A stretch of DNA of 64,000 nucleotides from Tetragenococcus halophilus (lineage in GTDB: Bacteria; Bacillota; Bacilli; Lactobacillales; Enterococcaceae): contig NZ_JAKEIT010000002.1 in assembly GCF_021474685.1 (NCBI RefSeq), positions 1 to 64,000 of the forward strand. Direction: 5' to 3'. The notes below the pieces were generated by a model that saw only the letters and a list, made by a program, of their open reading frames with translations, did no database searches and was not told the origin of the DNA. Position 1 is the first letter of the stretch, and each line of letters begins with the position of its first letter. Below, piece after piece: positions 1 through 8,100 of the stretch. The translations under genes and the position numbers were made by a program.

Positions 1-25
1 TTATAATATAAAACTCTAGAATTAA

Positions 26-78
26 TTATACATAATGTATAATTTAGGTTATACTTTATGTATAATTTATGCTATAAT
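26..78 (+). promoter_or_regulatory. Promoter with two tandem palindromic operators of the toxin-antitoxin operon
   Basis: A 17-base palindrome (TTATACATAATGTATAA, 26-42) is followed 23 bases on by a near copy (TTATACTTTATGTATAA, 49-65). A -10 box TATAAT lies at 73-78 and a ribosome binding site AGAGGTGA at 86-93. Two spaced operators over the promoter fit autorepression by an AbrB-type antitoxin dimer; the role is inferred from position. Confidence 0.6.
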
Positions 79-99
79 AAATAAAAGAGGTGAGCAATC

Positions 100-396
100 A
101 TGGAAATTATGAGAAAACGCGGTAAAATTAAGAAGTGGGGAAATACTAAAGGAATTGTTTTACCTAAAGCGATTTTGTCTAATGCCGATTTAAAAAATAT
201 TGAAAATGTCAATATAACAGTGGAAACACAGCCTGATGGGAAAAAGCGAATTGTTATTGAAGATGTGACAGAAGATAAAAAAGAATTATTAGAAGATTTA
301 GTAGGTACTGTTAGTTTACCTAAGGATTTAGATGTGAAAACAGAAAGAGCAGAAAGAAAACAGAAACGGTTGGTAAAACATGAATTGCATCATTGA
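100..396 (+). CDS. AbrB/MazE-type antitoxin
   Basis: A 98-residue protein with an N-terminal swapped-hairpin (SpoVT-AbrB) DNA-binding domain: the pattern KKWGNTKGIVLPKAIL at about residues 11-26 is typical of MazE/VapB antitoxins. The charged C-terminal half (about 55-98) would wrap the toxin. It should neutralise the PIN-domain toxin encoded next, whose start overlaps its 3' end by 17 bases, and repress its own promoter through the two upstream palindromes. The ATG at 100 has a well-placed ribosome binding site; an internal ATG at 109 is an alternative start. Confidence 0.85.
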   Translation: MEIMRKRGKIKKWGNTKGIVLPKAILSNADLKNIENVNITVETQPDGKKRIVIEDVTEDKKELLEDLVGTVSLPKDLDVKTERAERKQKRLVKHELHH

Positions 397-787
397 CATT
401 AATGTAATATTAGATGTACTAGCAAAAAGAGAAGAATTTTATAAACAATCGAAAGAAGTTTATATGTTATCTGTCTATGGCGTGATTAAGGGATATATAA
501 CCGCAAATATGATCACAGATATCTATTATATTCTAGAAAAATATGGTTCGGAAAACGCAAAGAACGAAGTTAAAAAGTTATTACAATTAAATGAAGTGCT
601 TTCTGTAACAGAATTGGATTGTATCAATGCGTTGGAATTAAGCGGGGAAGATTATGAAGATAATTTGATTATAGCTACGGCAACTCGTAACGGTGTAGAA
701 AGCATTGTTACTAGAAATGTTGATGACTATCTTAACAGTGGATTAATTGTCTATACGCCTGAAGAATTAATTCATAAGTTTAAATAA
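380..787 (+). CDS. PIN-domain ribonuclease toxin (VapC-like)
   Basis: A 135-residue PIN-domain protein. The acidic metal-binding residues expected of the fold are visible: IDINVILD near the N-terminus, DYEDNLIIATA around residues 91-101, and VTRNVDDY around 109-116. PIN toxins are Mg-dependent RNases that cut tRNA or other RNA. The start overlaps the antitoxin gene, so the pair is translationally coupled. It looks full length and intact. The AbrB plus PIN pairing is a common type II toxin-antitoxin arrangement; the RNA target cannot be read from the sequence. Confidence 0.85.
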   Translation: MNCIIDINVILDVLAKREEFYKQSKEVYMLSVYGVIKGYITANMITDIYYILEKYGSENAKNEVKKLLQLNEVLSVTELDCINALELSGEDYEDNLIIATATRNGVESIVTRNVDDYLNSGLIVYTPEELIHKFK

Positions 788-836
788 TATGCTTTATTAG
801 AAGCGTTGTGCATTCTAAAAAGCATATTATTTTTTT
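783..836 (+). terminator. Rho-independent terminator after the toxin-antitoxin operon
   Basis: A 13-bp stem (AATAATATGCTTT at 783-795 with its complement at 819-831) is followed by a T run. Confidence 0.85.
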
Positions 837-915
837 AGTGTTGTTTTGTTAAAAAATTTAGATAAACTTCATTTAAAGTTCAGCGTGTGTTAAAACTGAT
901 TTGGGAGGTGTTGGC

Positions 916-1134
916 ATGGTATTAACTTCTTTATATTTTACAGATGAGCAATATCGAGAAATTAAAGAATTAGCTGAGTTTGAGAGTGTTTATGTAACCG
1001 AATTCATGAAACGAACGATTTTAGATCGAGTACAAAATGAGAATGATTATTATGAAGCGGTTCAAAATTTAAAAGAGAGTCATGGTGAAACTGTATCTAG
1101 AGGTGAGGTTAAACGGAGATTAGATTTGATATGA
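916..1134 (+). CDS. Orphan ribbon-helix-helix antitoxin (DUF6290/RelB-like)
   Basis: A 72-residue protein read from the ATG at 916, which has a GGAGG ribosome binding site at 904-908; an in-frame TTG at 901 is less likely. The start MVLTSLYFTDEQYREIKELAEFE resembles the short beta strand and first helix of ribbon-helix-helix antitoxins, which dimerise to bind DNA and neutralise RelE-type toxins. No toxin gene follows: a terminator comes within 30 bases. It may be an orphan antitoxin or a solo regulator. Family assignment is by pattern only. Confidence 0.6.
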   Translation: MVLTSLYFTDEQYREIKELAEFESVYVTEFMKRTILDRVQNENDYYEAVQNLKESHGETVSRGEVKRRLDLI

Positions 1135-1161
1135 TATGAAGACATATAAACACTAGCCGAG

Positions 1162-1201
1162 GACTATTAAAGACTTATAGCTTATTAATAGTCTATTTTT
1201 T
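1162..1201 (+). terminator. Terminator after the orphan antitoxin
   Basis: GACTATTAA (1162-1170) pairs with TTAATAGTC (1185-1193) and is followed by TATTTTTT. Confidence 0.75.
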
Positions 1202-1262
1202 GAGTTGTTATTTAGTCTAATAAATTTATTAATGAATTTATCTTGAAAAAGAGTCTAAAAAC

Positions 1263-1354
1263 GAAGGGAAGTCAATAAAAAGTCCCTTCATTTTGTGGTG
1301 AATGAATGTAAGTACATAGAACTTCCCTTCCTTTTATTTACAATAAAGGGAAGT
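1263..1354 (+). promoter_or_regulatory. Competing GGGAAGT inverted repeats upstream of the core-binding protein
   Basis: GAAGGGAAGT (1263-1272) can pair with ACTTCCCTTC (1321-1330) or with TCCCTTC at 1283-1289, while 1321-1329 can instead pair with AAGGGAAGT at 1346-1354. These pairings exclude one another. Together with the terminator just before, they account for the 300-base gap ahead of the next gene. Function unknown; an attenuator-like or protein-binding leader is possible. Confidence 0.35.
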
Positions 1355-1454
1355 TTGCTGAAGTTACCTTGGTTTGGACATTTTTGTTAAAATTCAGAGG
1401 AAAAAAGATTTCGGAGAATATGGTAAAATGGACGCAAAGGAGTGAGTGATAGTG

Positions 1455-1865
1455 ATGGAAGAAGAAGCAAACGTTGAGGAGATAAAAAAGCAGAACAAAC
1501 AGCTACTAGATGAATTTGAACAAGAGTTGATTGATAAAAAGCTTAGTGCGAAAACTATTTATAAACATGTGAATAATATTGATTTTTATATTAATACTTT
1601 TCTGCTTTACGATGAGTTCGTGGAAGCCAAAAAAGGAACTTTGTTTATTGGAGAGTTTCTGGGTTACTGGTTTATTAAAAAAGCGATGTGGTCAAGCGTT
1701 AAACAAATCAATGAAAATGCTACAAGTTTAAAAAAGTTCTATACTTTTCTGTATAAAAGAGGAGATATTAGGAAAGAAACGTTGGATTCACTTAAGGAAA
1801 GAATTAAATTGGAAAAACCGCAGTGGCATGTTGAGATGCGACGTTATGATTTTCCGTTTATATAA
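1455..1865 (+). CDS. Tyrosine-recombinase N-terminal (SAM-like core-binding) domain protein
   Basis: A 136-residue protein from ATG 1455 (GTG starts at 1446 and 1452 are also in frame; AAAGGAG lies at 1436-1442). Residues about 10-110 resemble the helical core-binding domain of phage integrases (LSAKTIYKHVNNIDFYINTFL, then ATSLKKFYTFLYKRGDI). No catalytic domain with the R-H-R-Y residues follows, and the reading frame closes cleanly, so it is either a stand-alone DNA-binding protein or a long-stabilised truncated recombinase. Function unknown. Confidence 0.55.
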   Translation: MEEEANVEEIKKQNKQLLDEFEQELIDKKLSAKTIYKHVNNIDFYINTFLLYDEFVEAKKGTLFIGEFLGYWFIKKAMWSSVKQINENATSLKKFYTFLYKRGDIRKETLDSLKERIKLEKPQWHVEMRRYDFPFI

Positions 1866-1934
1866 ATTGTGGTTAAAAAATTTAGAAATTTTGTAGTCAA
1901 TATTTGGATATCAAGGACATAAGGAGTGAAATTC

Positions 1935-3266
1935 ATGGTAGAGAAATACGATACTGTTGTGATTGGTGCGGGTCCAGCTGGCACGGCGGCGGCTTCTTCT
2001 TTGAAAGCTCAGGGACAAAAAGTAGCTATTGTGGAAGAAGATCTGTGGGGCGGTACTTGTCCAAATCGTGGCTGTGATCCTAAAAAAATCTTATATGCTG
2101 CAGTAGAAGCAAAAGAAAAAGCGGATCTTTTAGCAGGGCAAGGATTAAATACGCAAAATTCGATCAATTGGGCAGACTTAATGGCGAATAAGCGAGACTA
2201 TACCAAACAAATAAGTCCGGGTACCCATGATAGCCTTGCAAATAATGGGATTGAAACGATTAATGGTCATGCGCATTTTGTCGATCCACACACGTTAAAA
2301 GTTGGGCAACAAACAATTGAAGCTCAAAACGTCATTATCGCTACTGGTTTGCGTCCACGTATTTTAGACATCAAAGGCAAAGAATTTTTACAAACAAGTA
2401 CAGACTTTTTAGATTTAGATGAAATGCCAGAAAGTATTACAATCCTAGGTGGCGGATATGTTGCTTTTGAACTTGCTGGAATTGCCTCTTCTGCAGGAGC
2501 AAAAGTCACATTGATTCATCATAATAATCGTCCTTTGAAGGCTTTTCCAAAAAAATTAGTGAAGAAACTTTGTGATCAGTTGTCCGAAAATGGCGTGGAA
2601 ATCGTTTTTGATAAAGAAATCACGGAAGTTCAAGAGGACAATGCAAGTTATCGAGTAATAGGCAATGATTTTGATAAGAAAACAGACAAGGTATTTGCTG
2701 CAGTGGGTCGAATTGCTAATGTGGATCAACTAGGACTAGATCAGATTGGCGTTGAATATTCAAGTAAAGGTGTTAAGGTAAATGAACATTTACAGTCAGA
2801 CGTGTCACATATTTACGCAATCGGCGATTCAGCAGCTTCTCCCGTGCCTAAGCTGACACCTGTTGCTGGATATGAGGCGAACTATGTAGTAGGACAAATT
2901 TTAGGAGACCACGCGGAAATTGAGTATCCATATATTCCAACCATCATCTTCTCCTTGCCGAAATTGGCTCAAGTAGGCGTAACGGTAAATCGAGCGCAAG
3001 AAGACACAGAGCGGTATGAAGTAAAAACTGTTCCTATGGAGGATTGGATTACCTATAAACGACAACATGAAAAACAACCTCTGGTACAATTAGTTATCGA
3101 TCAAAAGAACGATCAAGTAGTAGGTGCTGCTTGTTTGAGTATGGAAGCTGATGAGATGATTAATTATCTAACGTTGTTAATTAAACACGGATATTCCGCA
3201 GAAGATGTCAGCCAAACGCCTTTTGCTTACCCAACAATAGCAAGTGACATTCAGTATTTGTATTGA
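1935..3266 (+). CDS. FAD-dependent pyridine nucleotide-disulfide oxidoreductase family protein
   Basis: A 443-residue flavoprotein of the glutathione reductase/lipoamide dehydrogenase family, from ATG 1935 with ribosome binding site AAGGAG at 1921-1926. It has an N-terminal FAD-binding Rossmann motif (VIGAGPAGTAAA), the redox-active pair in GGTCPNRGCDP, an NAD(P)-binding motif ILGGGYVAFELAG near residue 170, and a C-terminal dimerisation domain. The usual catalytic HPTxxE near the C-terminus reads YPTIASD, so the proton-relay histidine and glutamate of true glutathione or lipoamide reductases are missing. The physiological disulfide or other acceptor is therefore unclear. It is a single gene between terminators. 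Confidence 0.85.
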   Translation: MVEKYDTVVIGAGPAGTAAASSLKAQGQKVAIVEEDLWGGTCPNRGCDPKKILYAAVEAKEKADLLAGQGLNTQNSINWADLMANKRDYTKQISPGTHDSLANNGIETINGHAHFVDPHTLKVGQQTIEAQNVIIATGLRPRILDIKGKEFLQTSTDFLDLDEMPESITILGGGYVAFELAGIASSAGAKVTLIHHNNRPLKAFPKKLVKKLCDQLSENGVEIVFDKEITEVQEDNASYRVIGNDFDKKTDKVFAAVGRIANVDQLGLDQIGVEYSSKGVKVNEHLQSDVSHIYAIGDSAASPVPKLTPVAGYEANYVVGQILGDHAEIEYPYIPTIIFSLPKLAQVGVTVNRAQEDTERYEVKTVPMEDWITYKRQHEKQPLVQLVIDQKNDQVVGAACLSMEADEMINYLTLLIKHGYSAEDVSQTPFAYPTIASDIQYLY

Positions 3267-3299
3267 ATTATTTGAGATAAAGTATATAAAAAAGGTAAA

Positions 3300-3338
3300 G
3301 ATAGGGGGAATGCTATGAAGCTTCCCTCTATTTTTTCA
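3300..3338 (+). terminator. Terminator after the oxidoreductase
   Basis: AGATAGGGGGAA pairs with TTCCCTCTAT and is followed by a T run. Confidence 0.8.
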
Positions 3339-3460
3339 TAGATAAAGAGAACTTCCGCCAGCCCTTATTATCCATAAATGTATTAATTAGACTGCTTGTA
3401 TTTTTTAAATTACAATATAAAAACCAAATGATTAGAAATATATAGAAAAATTATAATATA

Positions 3461-3516
3461 TTCGAATTAATTTGAAATACATGGTAAAATATATATGAGT
3501 TTCGAATTAATTCGAA
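3461..3516 (+). promoter_or_regulatory. Paired 16-bp palindromes upstream of the DUF4143 ATPase
   Basis: TTCGAATTAATTCGAA (3501-3516) is a perfect palindrome ending 13 bases before the start codon. A copy with one mismatch lies exactly 40 bases upstream (3461-3476). An A/T-rich stretch resembling a -10 (TAAAAT, 3485-3490) sits between them. The placement fits an operator pair or loop for an unidentified repressor. Confidence 0.55.
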
Positions 3517-3529
3517 AGTAGGTGGAAAT

Positions 3530-4717
3530 ATGATACAAAGAACGAGTTATTTAGAAAAATTAAATCGAGTCAAAGATAAGCAAATTATTAAAGTATTGAC
3601 GGGTGTACGCCGTTGTGGGAAGTCCACAATTTTACAAATGTTTCGGCAACAATTACTTGATGAAGGAATTGGACAATCTCAGATTATTTTTATTAATTTT
3701 GAGGACTTAGCGAATGAAAAATATCTAGATTATCATGAGTTGCATCGTTACTTGGATAATTTTATGGATAAAAATCAGAAATATTATATTTTTTTAGATG
3801 AAATTCAAGCAGTGCCTCATTTTGAAAAAGTATTGGATAGTTTCTTTATTCGTTCTAACGTGGACCTTTATGTTACTGGTTCTAATGCATTTATGTTATC
3901 TGGAGAGTTAGCTACATTACTTTCTGGACGCTATATTGAAGTACGTGTTCATCCTTTATCCTTTAAAGAATATCATAGTGCCTTTAACGGAGATGTGACT
4001 ACAGATTTTCAAAATTATCTTAATTTTGGAGGTTTTCCTTTTGCTGTCCAATTAGAAGATGAAAAAACATTTGAAGATTATGTCGATGGTATTGTTAATA
4101 CTGTATTAATTAAAGATGTCCTACAACGTAAGCAACGTAGTGATAGCACTTTGGTTGAACAAATGGCTCGTTTTTTAACAGATACTGCTGGCAACTTAGT
4201 TACTGTTAGAAAGATTGCGAATACGTTAACTTCGATGGGAGAAAAAACAACTAGTGATACAGTTTTGTCTTACTTATCAGCATTTCTCGATGCCTATTTG
4301 TTTTATCGGTGTGATCGCTATGATATTTCCGGGAAAAAGTACCTATCTATTAATTCCAAATATTATCCTGTCGATATGGCTCTACGTTATGCACTTTTAG
4401 GAACAAAACGAGTAAATATTGATAGTTGCTTAGAAACTGTTGTATTTTTAGAATTATTACGTCGCGATTATGAAATTTATGTAGGAACGATTGAAAATAC
4501 TGAAGTTGATTTTGTGGCAATTAAGCAAGGTGTTAAGGAATACTATCAAGTTTCTTATACAGTAGTTGACGATGAAACGTACAATCGGGAAGTATCTGTA
4601 TTAAAGAAAATCAAAGACGATTACCGAAAGATTTTATTGACTGCTGATCCAGGTTATGCAAATGATGAAGGCATTGAACAAGTCAATGTTATTAATTGGC
4701 TTTTGGATGAAGAATAG
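3530..4717 (+). CDS. AAA_14 / DUF4143 ATPase
   Basis: A 395-residue protein of the archaeal-type AAA_14 plus DUF4143 family. Walker A (GVRRCGKST, residues 25-33), Walker B (YYIFLDEIQ, about 85-93) and a sensor-like VTGSN are present, followed by the C-terminal DUF4143 domain with a PD-(D/E)xK-like NTEVDFVAIKQG segment around residue 325. Members occur widely in host-associated bacteria; their cellular role is not established. The length is normal and the gene looks intact. It is monocistronic, with a palindromic operator pair just upstream. Confidence 0.85.
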   Translation: MIQRTSYLEKLNRVKDKQIIKVLTGVRRCGKSTILQMFRQQLLDEGIGQSQIIFINFEDLANEKYLDYHELHRYLDNFMDKNQKYYIFLDEIQAVPHFEKVLDSFFIRSNVDLYVTGSNAFMLSGELATLLSGRYIEVRVHPLSFKEYHSAFNGDVTTDFQNYLNFGGFPFAVQLEDEKTFEDYVDGIVNTVLIKDVLQRKQRSDSTLVEQMARFLTDTAGNLVTVRKIANTLTSMGEKTTSDTVLSYLSAFLDAYLFYRCDRYDISGKKYLSINSKYYPVDMALRYALLGTKRVNIDSCLETVVFLELLRRDYEIYVGTIENTEVDFVAIKQGVKEYYQVSYTVVDDETYNREVSVLKKIKDDYRKILLTADPGYANDEGIEQVNVINWLLDEE

Positions 4718-4857
4718 TAAAAGAGTAAGAAATTTAATAGAACAGCAATCTTGTTAAAATTATTACAGAATAATCTAAACCTCTTTGCTAAAAAGTAAGT
4801 ATAATTTCGGTTGTTTATTCAAAATCAATTGTATTTTCAGTCGTTTTATTTTACAAT

Positions 4858-4894
4858 TGAAAGCGTTAAAATTATAACAGTTAAAAAAACTGTT
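4858..4894 (+). promoter_or_regulatory. cre-like site and small inverted repeat ahead of the amino-acid ABC genes
   Basis: TGAAAGCGTTAAAA (4858-4871) matches the CcpA cre consensus at 13 of 14 positions. AACAGTT/AACTGTT (4876-4882/4888-4894) forms a short inverted repeat just before the ribosome binding site AAGGAGG. Confidence 0.45.
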
Positions 4895-4915
4895 TAAATA
4901 TAAGGAGGGCAATTA

Positions 4916-5758
4916 GTGAAAAAGAACTTTATTGTTTTATTACTGCTTTTAGGAGGAGTATTAACCGCTTGTACTAACAACGAAGAAAATAGTGCAGAAG
5001 AGGATAACAGTTGGCAAAATGTGGAAGAAGAAGGTCAATTAACAGTAGCAACATCTGGGACCTTGTACCCTTCTTCATTTTATAACGATGATAACGAGTT
5101 AGTAGGATACGATGTAGATGTTGCGAAAGAGGTAGCTGATCGGTTAGATGTTGATATTGAATTTGAAGAATACAACGTTGATGGACAAATTTCTTCACTT
5201 CAGAATGAAAACACTGATTTTGCGGCAAATGATTTTAGCTTGAACAGTGATAGGGAAGAAAATTTCCTTTTATCTTCACCGATAAAGTATTCATTTGCAA
5301 GTTTAATTGTGCGAGAAGAAGATGATTCAGGAATTGCTTCTTTAGAAGATTTAGAAGGAAAGAAAGCTGCGGGTGAGCCTAATACTAGTTATATGAGAGC
5401 AGCCGAGCAATACGGGGCTGAATTAGTTACTTATGATAATGCTACAAATGAGCAATATTTGACTGACGTTGCTAACGGACGAACTGATACGGTCGTTAAT
5501 GATTATTATCTGCAAAAGATGACCACGGAAACTTTGGATGATATTCCAGTAAAAATTTTAGATGATGTCTATTTTAACTTAGATCATAATGGCTTTTTAT
5601 TTGATAAAGAACATGAGGCTTTGCATGAAAAAGTAAATGAAGTATTAGCTGAAATGAAAGACGACGGCACGCTTAAAGAAATTTCAGAAGAATATTTTGA
5701 TGCGGATGTCTCAGAAAAGCCGGATGTGGAAAATATTGAACAGGTAGATGTTGAATAA
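4916..5758 (+). CDS. Amino-acid ABC transporter substrate-binding lipoprotein
   Basis: A 280-residue extracellular solute-binding protein family 3 lipoprotein, from GTG 4916 behind AAGGAGG. The signal peptide ends in the lipobox LLGGVLTAC, so Cys19 would be lipidated. The mature protein starts with an acidic linker and continues with LTVATSGTLYPSSFYNDDNELVGYDVDVAKEVA, typical of polar amino-acid (glutamine/cystine-type) binding proteins. The ligand is not predictable from sequence reading alone. The next gene, a permease, overlaps by one base. A cre-like site upstream suggests carbon control. Confidence 0.85.
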   Translation: MKKNFIVLLLLLGGVLTACTNNEENSAEEDNSWQNVEEEGQLTVATSGTLYPSSFYNDDNELVGYDVDVAKEVADRLDVDIEFEEYNVDGQISSLQNENTDFAANDFSLNSDREENFLLSSPIKYSFASLIVREEDDSGIASLEDLEGKKAAGEPNTSYMRAAEQYGAELVTYDNATNEQYLTDVANGRTDTVVNDYYLQKMTTETLDDIPVKILDDVYFNLDHNGFLFDKEHEALHEKVNEVLAEMKDDGTLKEISEEYFDADVSEKPDVENIEQVDVE

Positions 5759-6441
5759 TGTATATTCCAGGACTTGATTTTGCGTTGATGTGGGAATCGC
5801 TCCCTTTTATCCTACAAGGTTTGTCTTATACTTTAGGGATTGCGTTTGCCTCACTCATTCTAGGAAATTTTTTAGGACTTTTATTAACATTACTTAACTT
5901 AATTCCCAGTAAGATTTTACGAGGAATCGTTCGTTTATGGCTTTCCTTTTTTAGAGGCGTGCCGGCCTTAGTACTATTGTTTATTCTCTATTTTGGATTA
6001 CCTTATCAACTTCATCCCTTAACTGCTTCGATCACTTGTTTTACTTTAACTAGCAGCGCATTTATGGGAGAAATTTATCGGGGTTCTATTTTAGGAATTG
6101 ACTCGGGCCAATGGGATGCTGCTTACGCTTTAGGTTTTAATTTCACGAAAACGATGCGTTTGATTATTATGCCGCAAGCCTTCCGAATTTCAGTACCAGC
6201 GTTAAGCAATGTGGCAATGGATATATTAAAAGGAACTTCACTTGCTGCGATGATTACCATACCCGATATCTTTCAGAATGCCAAAATCGTAGGAGGACGT
6301 TCATTTGATTTTATGTCGATGTATGTCTTAGTAGCTATTATTTATTGGGTTCTATGCTTGGTAATTCAGGCGATTCAACAACGTTTGGAAGGATATTTTG
6401 CTAAGCGATATGGGATGTCTTTTAGGGTGAAAAAAATGTAA
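5758..6441 (+). CDS. Amino-acid ABC transporter permease
   Basis: A 227-residue inner-membrane permease of the HisM/GlnP family with about five transmembrane helices and the EAA-type loop (GSILGIDSGQWDAAYALGFNFTKTMRLIIMP) at about residues 116-146 that docks on the ATPase. Its ATG shares a base with the stop of the binding-protein gene. No ATP-binding gene follows: a terminator hairpin comes about 75 bases later, so this transporter must borrow an ATPase encoded elsewhere or has lost it. An IS later split that terminator. Confidence 0.85.
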   Translation: MYIPGLDFALMWESLPFILQGLSYTLGIAFASLILGNFLGLLLTLLNLIPSKILRGIVRLWLSFFRGVPALVLLFILYFGLPYQLHPLTASITCFTLTSSAFMGEIYRGSILGIDSGQWDAAYALGFNFTKTMRLIIMPQAFRISVPALSNVAMDILKGTSLAAMITIPDIFQNAKIVGGRSFDFMSMYVLVAIIYWVLCLVIQAIQQRLEGYFAKRYGMSFRVKKM

Positions 6442-6515
6442 AATAAACTTACTAATAAAGAGTGGGAAGACTGACAAAAGTTCCTTCACTTGATATGGTC
6501 AGTAGTGATATTTAA

Positions 6516-6556
6516 AAATAGCTCAGCTATGTTTCTTTTTTAGAAATAGTTGAGCT
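6516..6556 (+). terminator. Terminator hairpin of the ABC operon, split by the IS
   Basis: The left arm AAATAGCTCAGCTAT (6516-6530) pairs with ATAGTTGAGCT (6546-6556) continued by ATTT at 7952-7955 once the IS and one copy of its 9-bp duplication are removed. The hairpin of the former terminator was the insertion target. Confidence 0.6.
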
Positions 6557-7942
6557 CACTAGTGGTGCATTAATATAATCAGAATATTCAGATTTTAACT
6601 TTTTCTAAAAAATGACAAAAAAATCAAATGCTTACGCAAGGGATGACTTTTCCAGAAAAAATTTTTTCATTATTTATCTGAATACTGTTGCAACGACGAC
6701 AAATGCTATTTCGTCACGTAGGAACGAGTAATACCCACAATTCTTCAAAAGGTTGAAAAAGCAGATGTTTTAATAGGCGCTTGATTTGGAACGGGGATTT
6801 CTTACTTCCTGTCTCTACTTTGAGTAAATACGTCAATAGACTGGCAATCATGGCGAGAATGATTTGATTGCTTACCCCTTTTTCACTGTGTGAAAATAGC
6901 TTTTTAATCGTCATATGTTGCTTGATATGCTTAAAAAATAGTTCAATTTGCCATCTCGCTTTGTACATGTCGGCCACTTCTTGGGCGGTCACATCAAAAC
7001 GGTTGGTGACAAAGCGTAATTGTTTTCCTTTTTCATCCTGAATCGTGACCAAGCGAAACGGGGAAGTTAAATAAACCTGAGTGCCTAACACTACCATTTG
7101 GTCACGCAAAATGTTTTTACTCTGAGAAGGTTCATAAGTTTCTAGGACATGAACTTTGGCGTTTTTCTTCACTCTTGTGACGAAAAAGTAGCCGTCAGCT
7201 TCCATCTCGTCCAGTCGCTCGTAATCAATATAGCCACGATCAAAGATATAGGTCGCTTCCGGTTGATTGACAAAAACTTCTAAGTGATTGTCATCATGTT
7301 CAACCGCATTCGTGACTTCAAACTGATCCGGATACAAGTGTTCTTTATCCATAAAACAGAGTTTTAAGTGCAGTTTGATCCCCGCTTTGGTTGAGCGAAA
7401 GTCCGCCCAAGGGTACCGAGTGGTATTTAACGGAAAGGTGGAAGAATCCACGAGATAGAGTGCGTTTCGTTTGGTCACCGGTATTTTTGACCGTACTTTC
7501 TCCAGTAATTGGGCGAAGATCGCCCACAAAATTTCGTCATCCATCTGGGCGAGCTCACGGGAAAGCTGCGAATGACTAATGGCATCTAACGCCATGGTCT
7601 GTTGTAGATCAGGCGAAACAAACGCTGTATCTATTTCACGTAAACTTTCGCACTCATTGTCGATGCCATAGAGAAACACTTTCAAAAAGTGTTCAAAATC
7701 AAACTTTTTATGATACTTGTCGGCTTGCGAAATTTTCTCACGAATAGAAAAAGGTAAATTTTTGAAATTTATGTTCGAAAGCCATTTATTAAAAGCTGAA
7801 ATTGTTTTATACTTATCCATGTTGTTGTCCTTTGTATTGGTCTTGGATAAGTCATCCAAGCTCAGTATAAAGGATTTTTTTATGGATGGAAATAGTGTGA
7901 AACATAATGAGTGAATTTAAAATGTTTCATGCACCACTAGTG
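6557..7942 (-). mobile_element. IS4-family insertion sequence, complete, 1,386 bp
   Basis: The perfect 14-bp terminal inverted repeats CACTAGTGGTGCAT (6557-6570) and its complement (7929-7942) bound the element. A 9-bp direct repeat AGTTGAGCT flanks it at 6548-6556 and 7943-7951, which is the target-site duplication. It carries one transposase gene on the minus strand. Intact ends, an intact transposase and identical duplications suggest recent insertion. Confidence 0.93.
6714..7859 (-). CDS. IS4-family DDE transposase
   Basis: A 381-residue DDE transposase. The first Asp is in YLVDSSTFPL (about residue 150), the second in IFDRGYIDYERLDEM (about 215), and the Glu in the YKARWQIELFFKHIK segment (the Y-R-E-K signature of IS4 elements, about 308-320). 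It appears complete and intact. A shorter start MDKYKT at residue 14 is possible. Confidence 0.92.
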   Translation of the reverse strand: MDDLSKTNTKDNNMDKYKTISAFNKWLSNINFKNLPFSIREKISQADKYHKKFDFEHFLKVFLYGIDNECESLREIDTAFVSPDLQQTMALDAISHSQLSRELAQMDDEILWAIFAQLLEKVRSKIPVTKRNALYLVDSSTFPLNTTRYPWADFRSTKAGIKLHLKLCFMDKEHLYPDQFEVTNAVEHDDNHLEVFVNQPEATYIFDRGYIDYERLDEMEADGYFFVTRVKKNAKVHVLETYEPSQSKNILRDQMVVLGTQVYLTSPFRLVTIQDEKGKQLRFVTNRFDVTAQEVADMYKARWQIELFFKHIKQHMTIKKLFSHSEKGVSNQIILAMIASLLTYLLKVETGSKKSPFQIKRLLKHLLFQPFEELWVLLVPT

Positions 7943-8100
7943 AGTTGAGCTATTTGTTACATTTTGATAATTTTTTGTATCTTTATCAAATTAGTTTTAT
8001 TTAAAAACTAGTTAAATGATTGATGATTAACAATAAAAGACGGCTACAAAACTTTATAATTTGGGGATTTTTATTAGTAAAAACTATTTTTGATAAACGT

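Noticed and set aside
2324-2509. Minus-strand ORFs inside the oxidoreductase, hsdM, opuAA, panT and other clear genes
   Set aside because: They are mirror frames of well-supported genes without ribosome binding sites or recognisable products.
7391-7579. Plus-strand and overlapping ORFs inside the first IS
   Set aside because: They are antisense to the intact transposase and carry no start signals.
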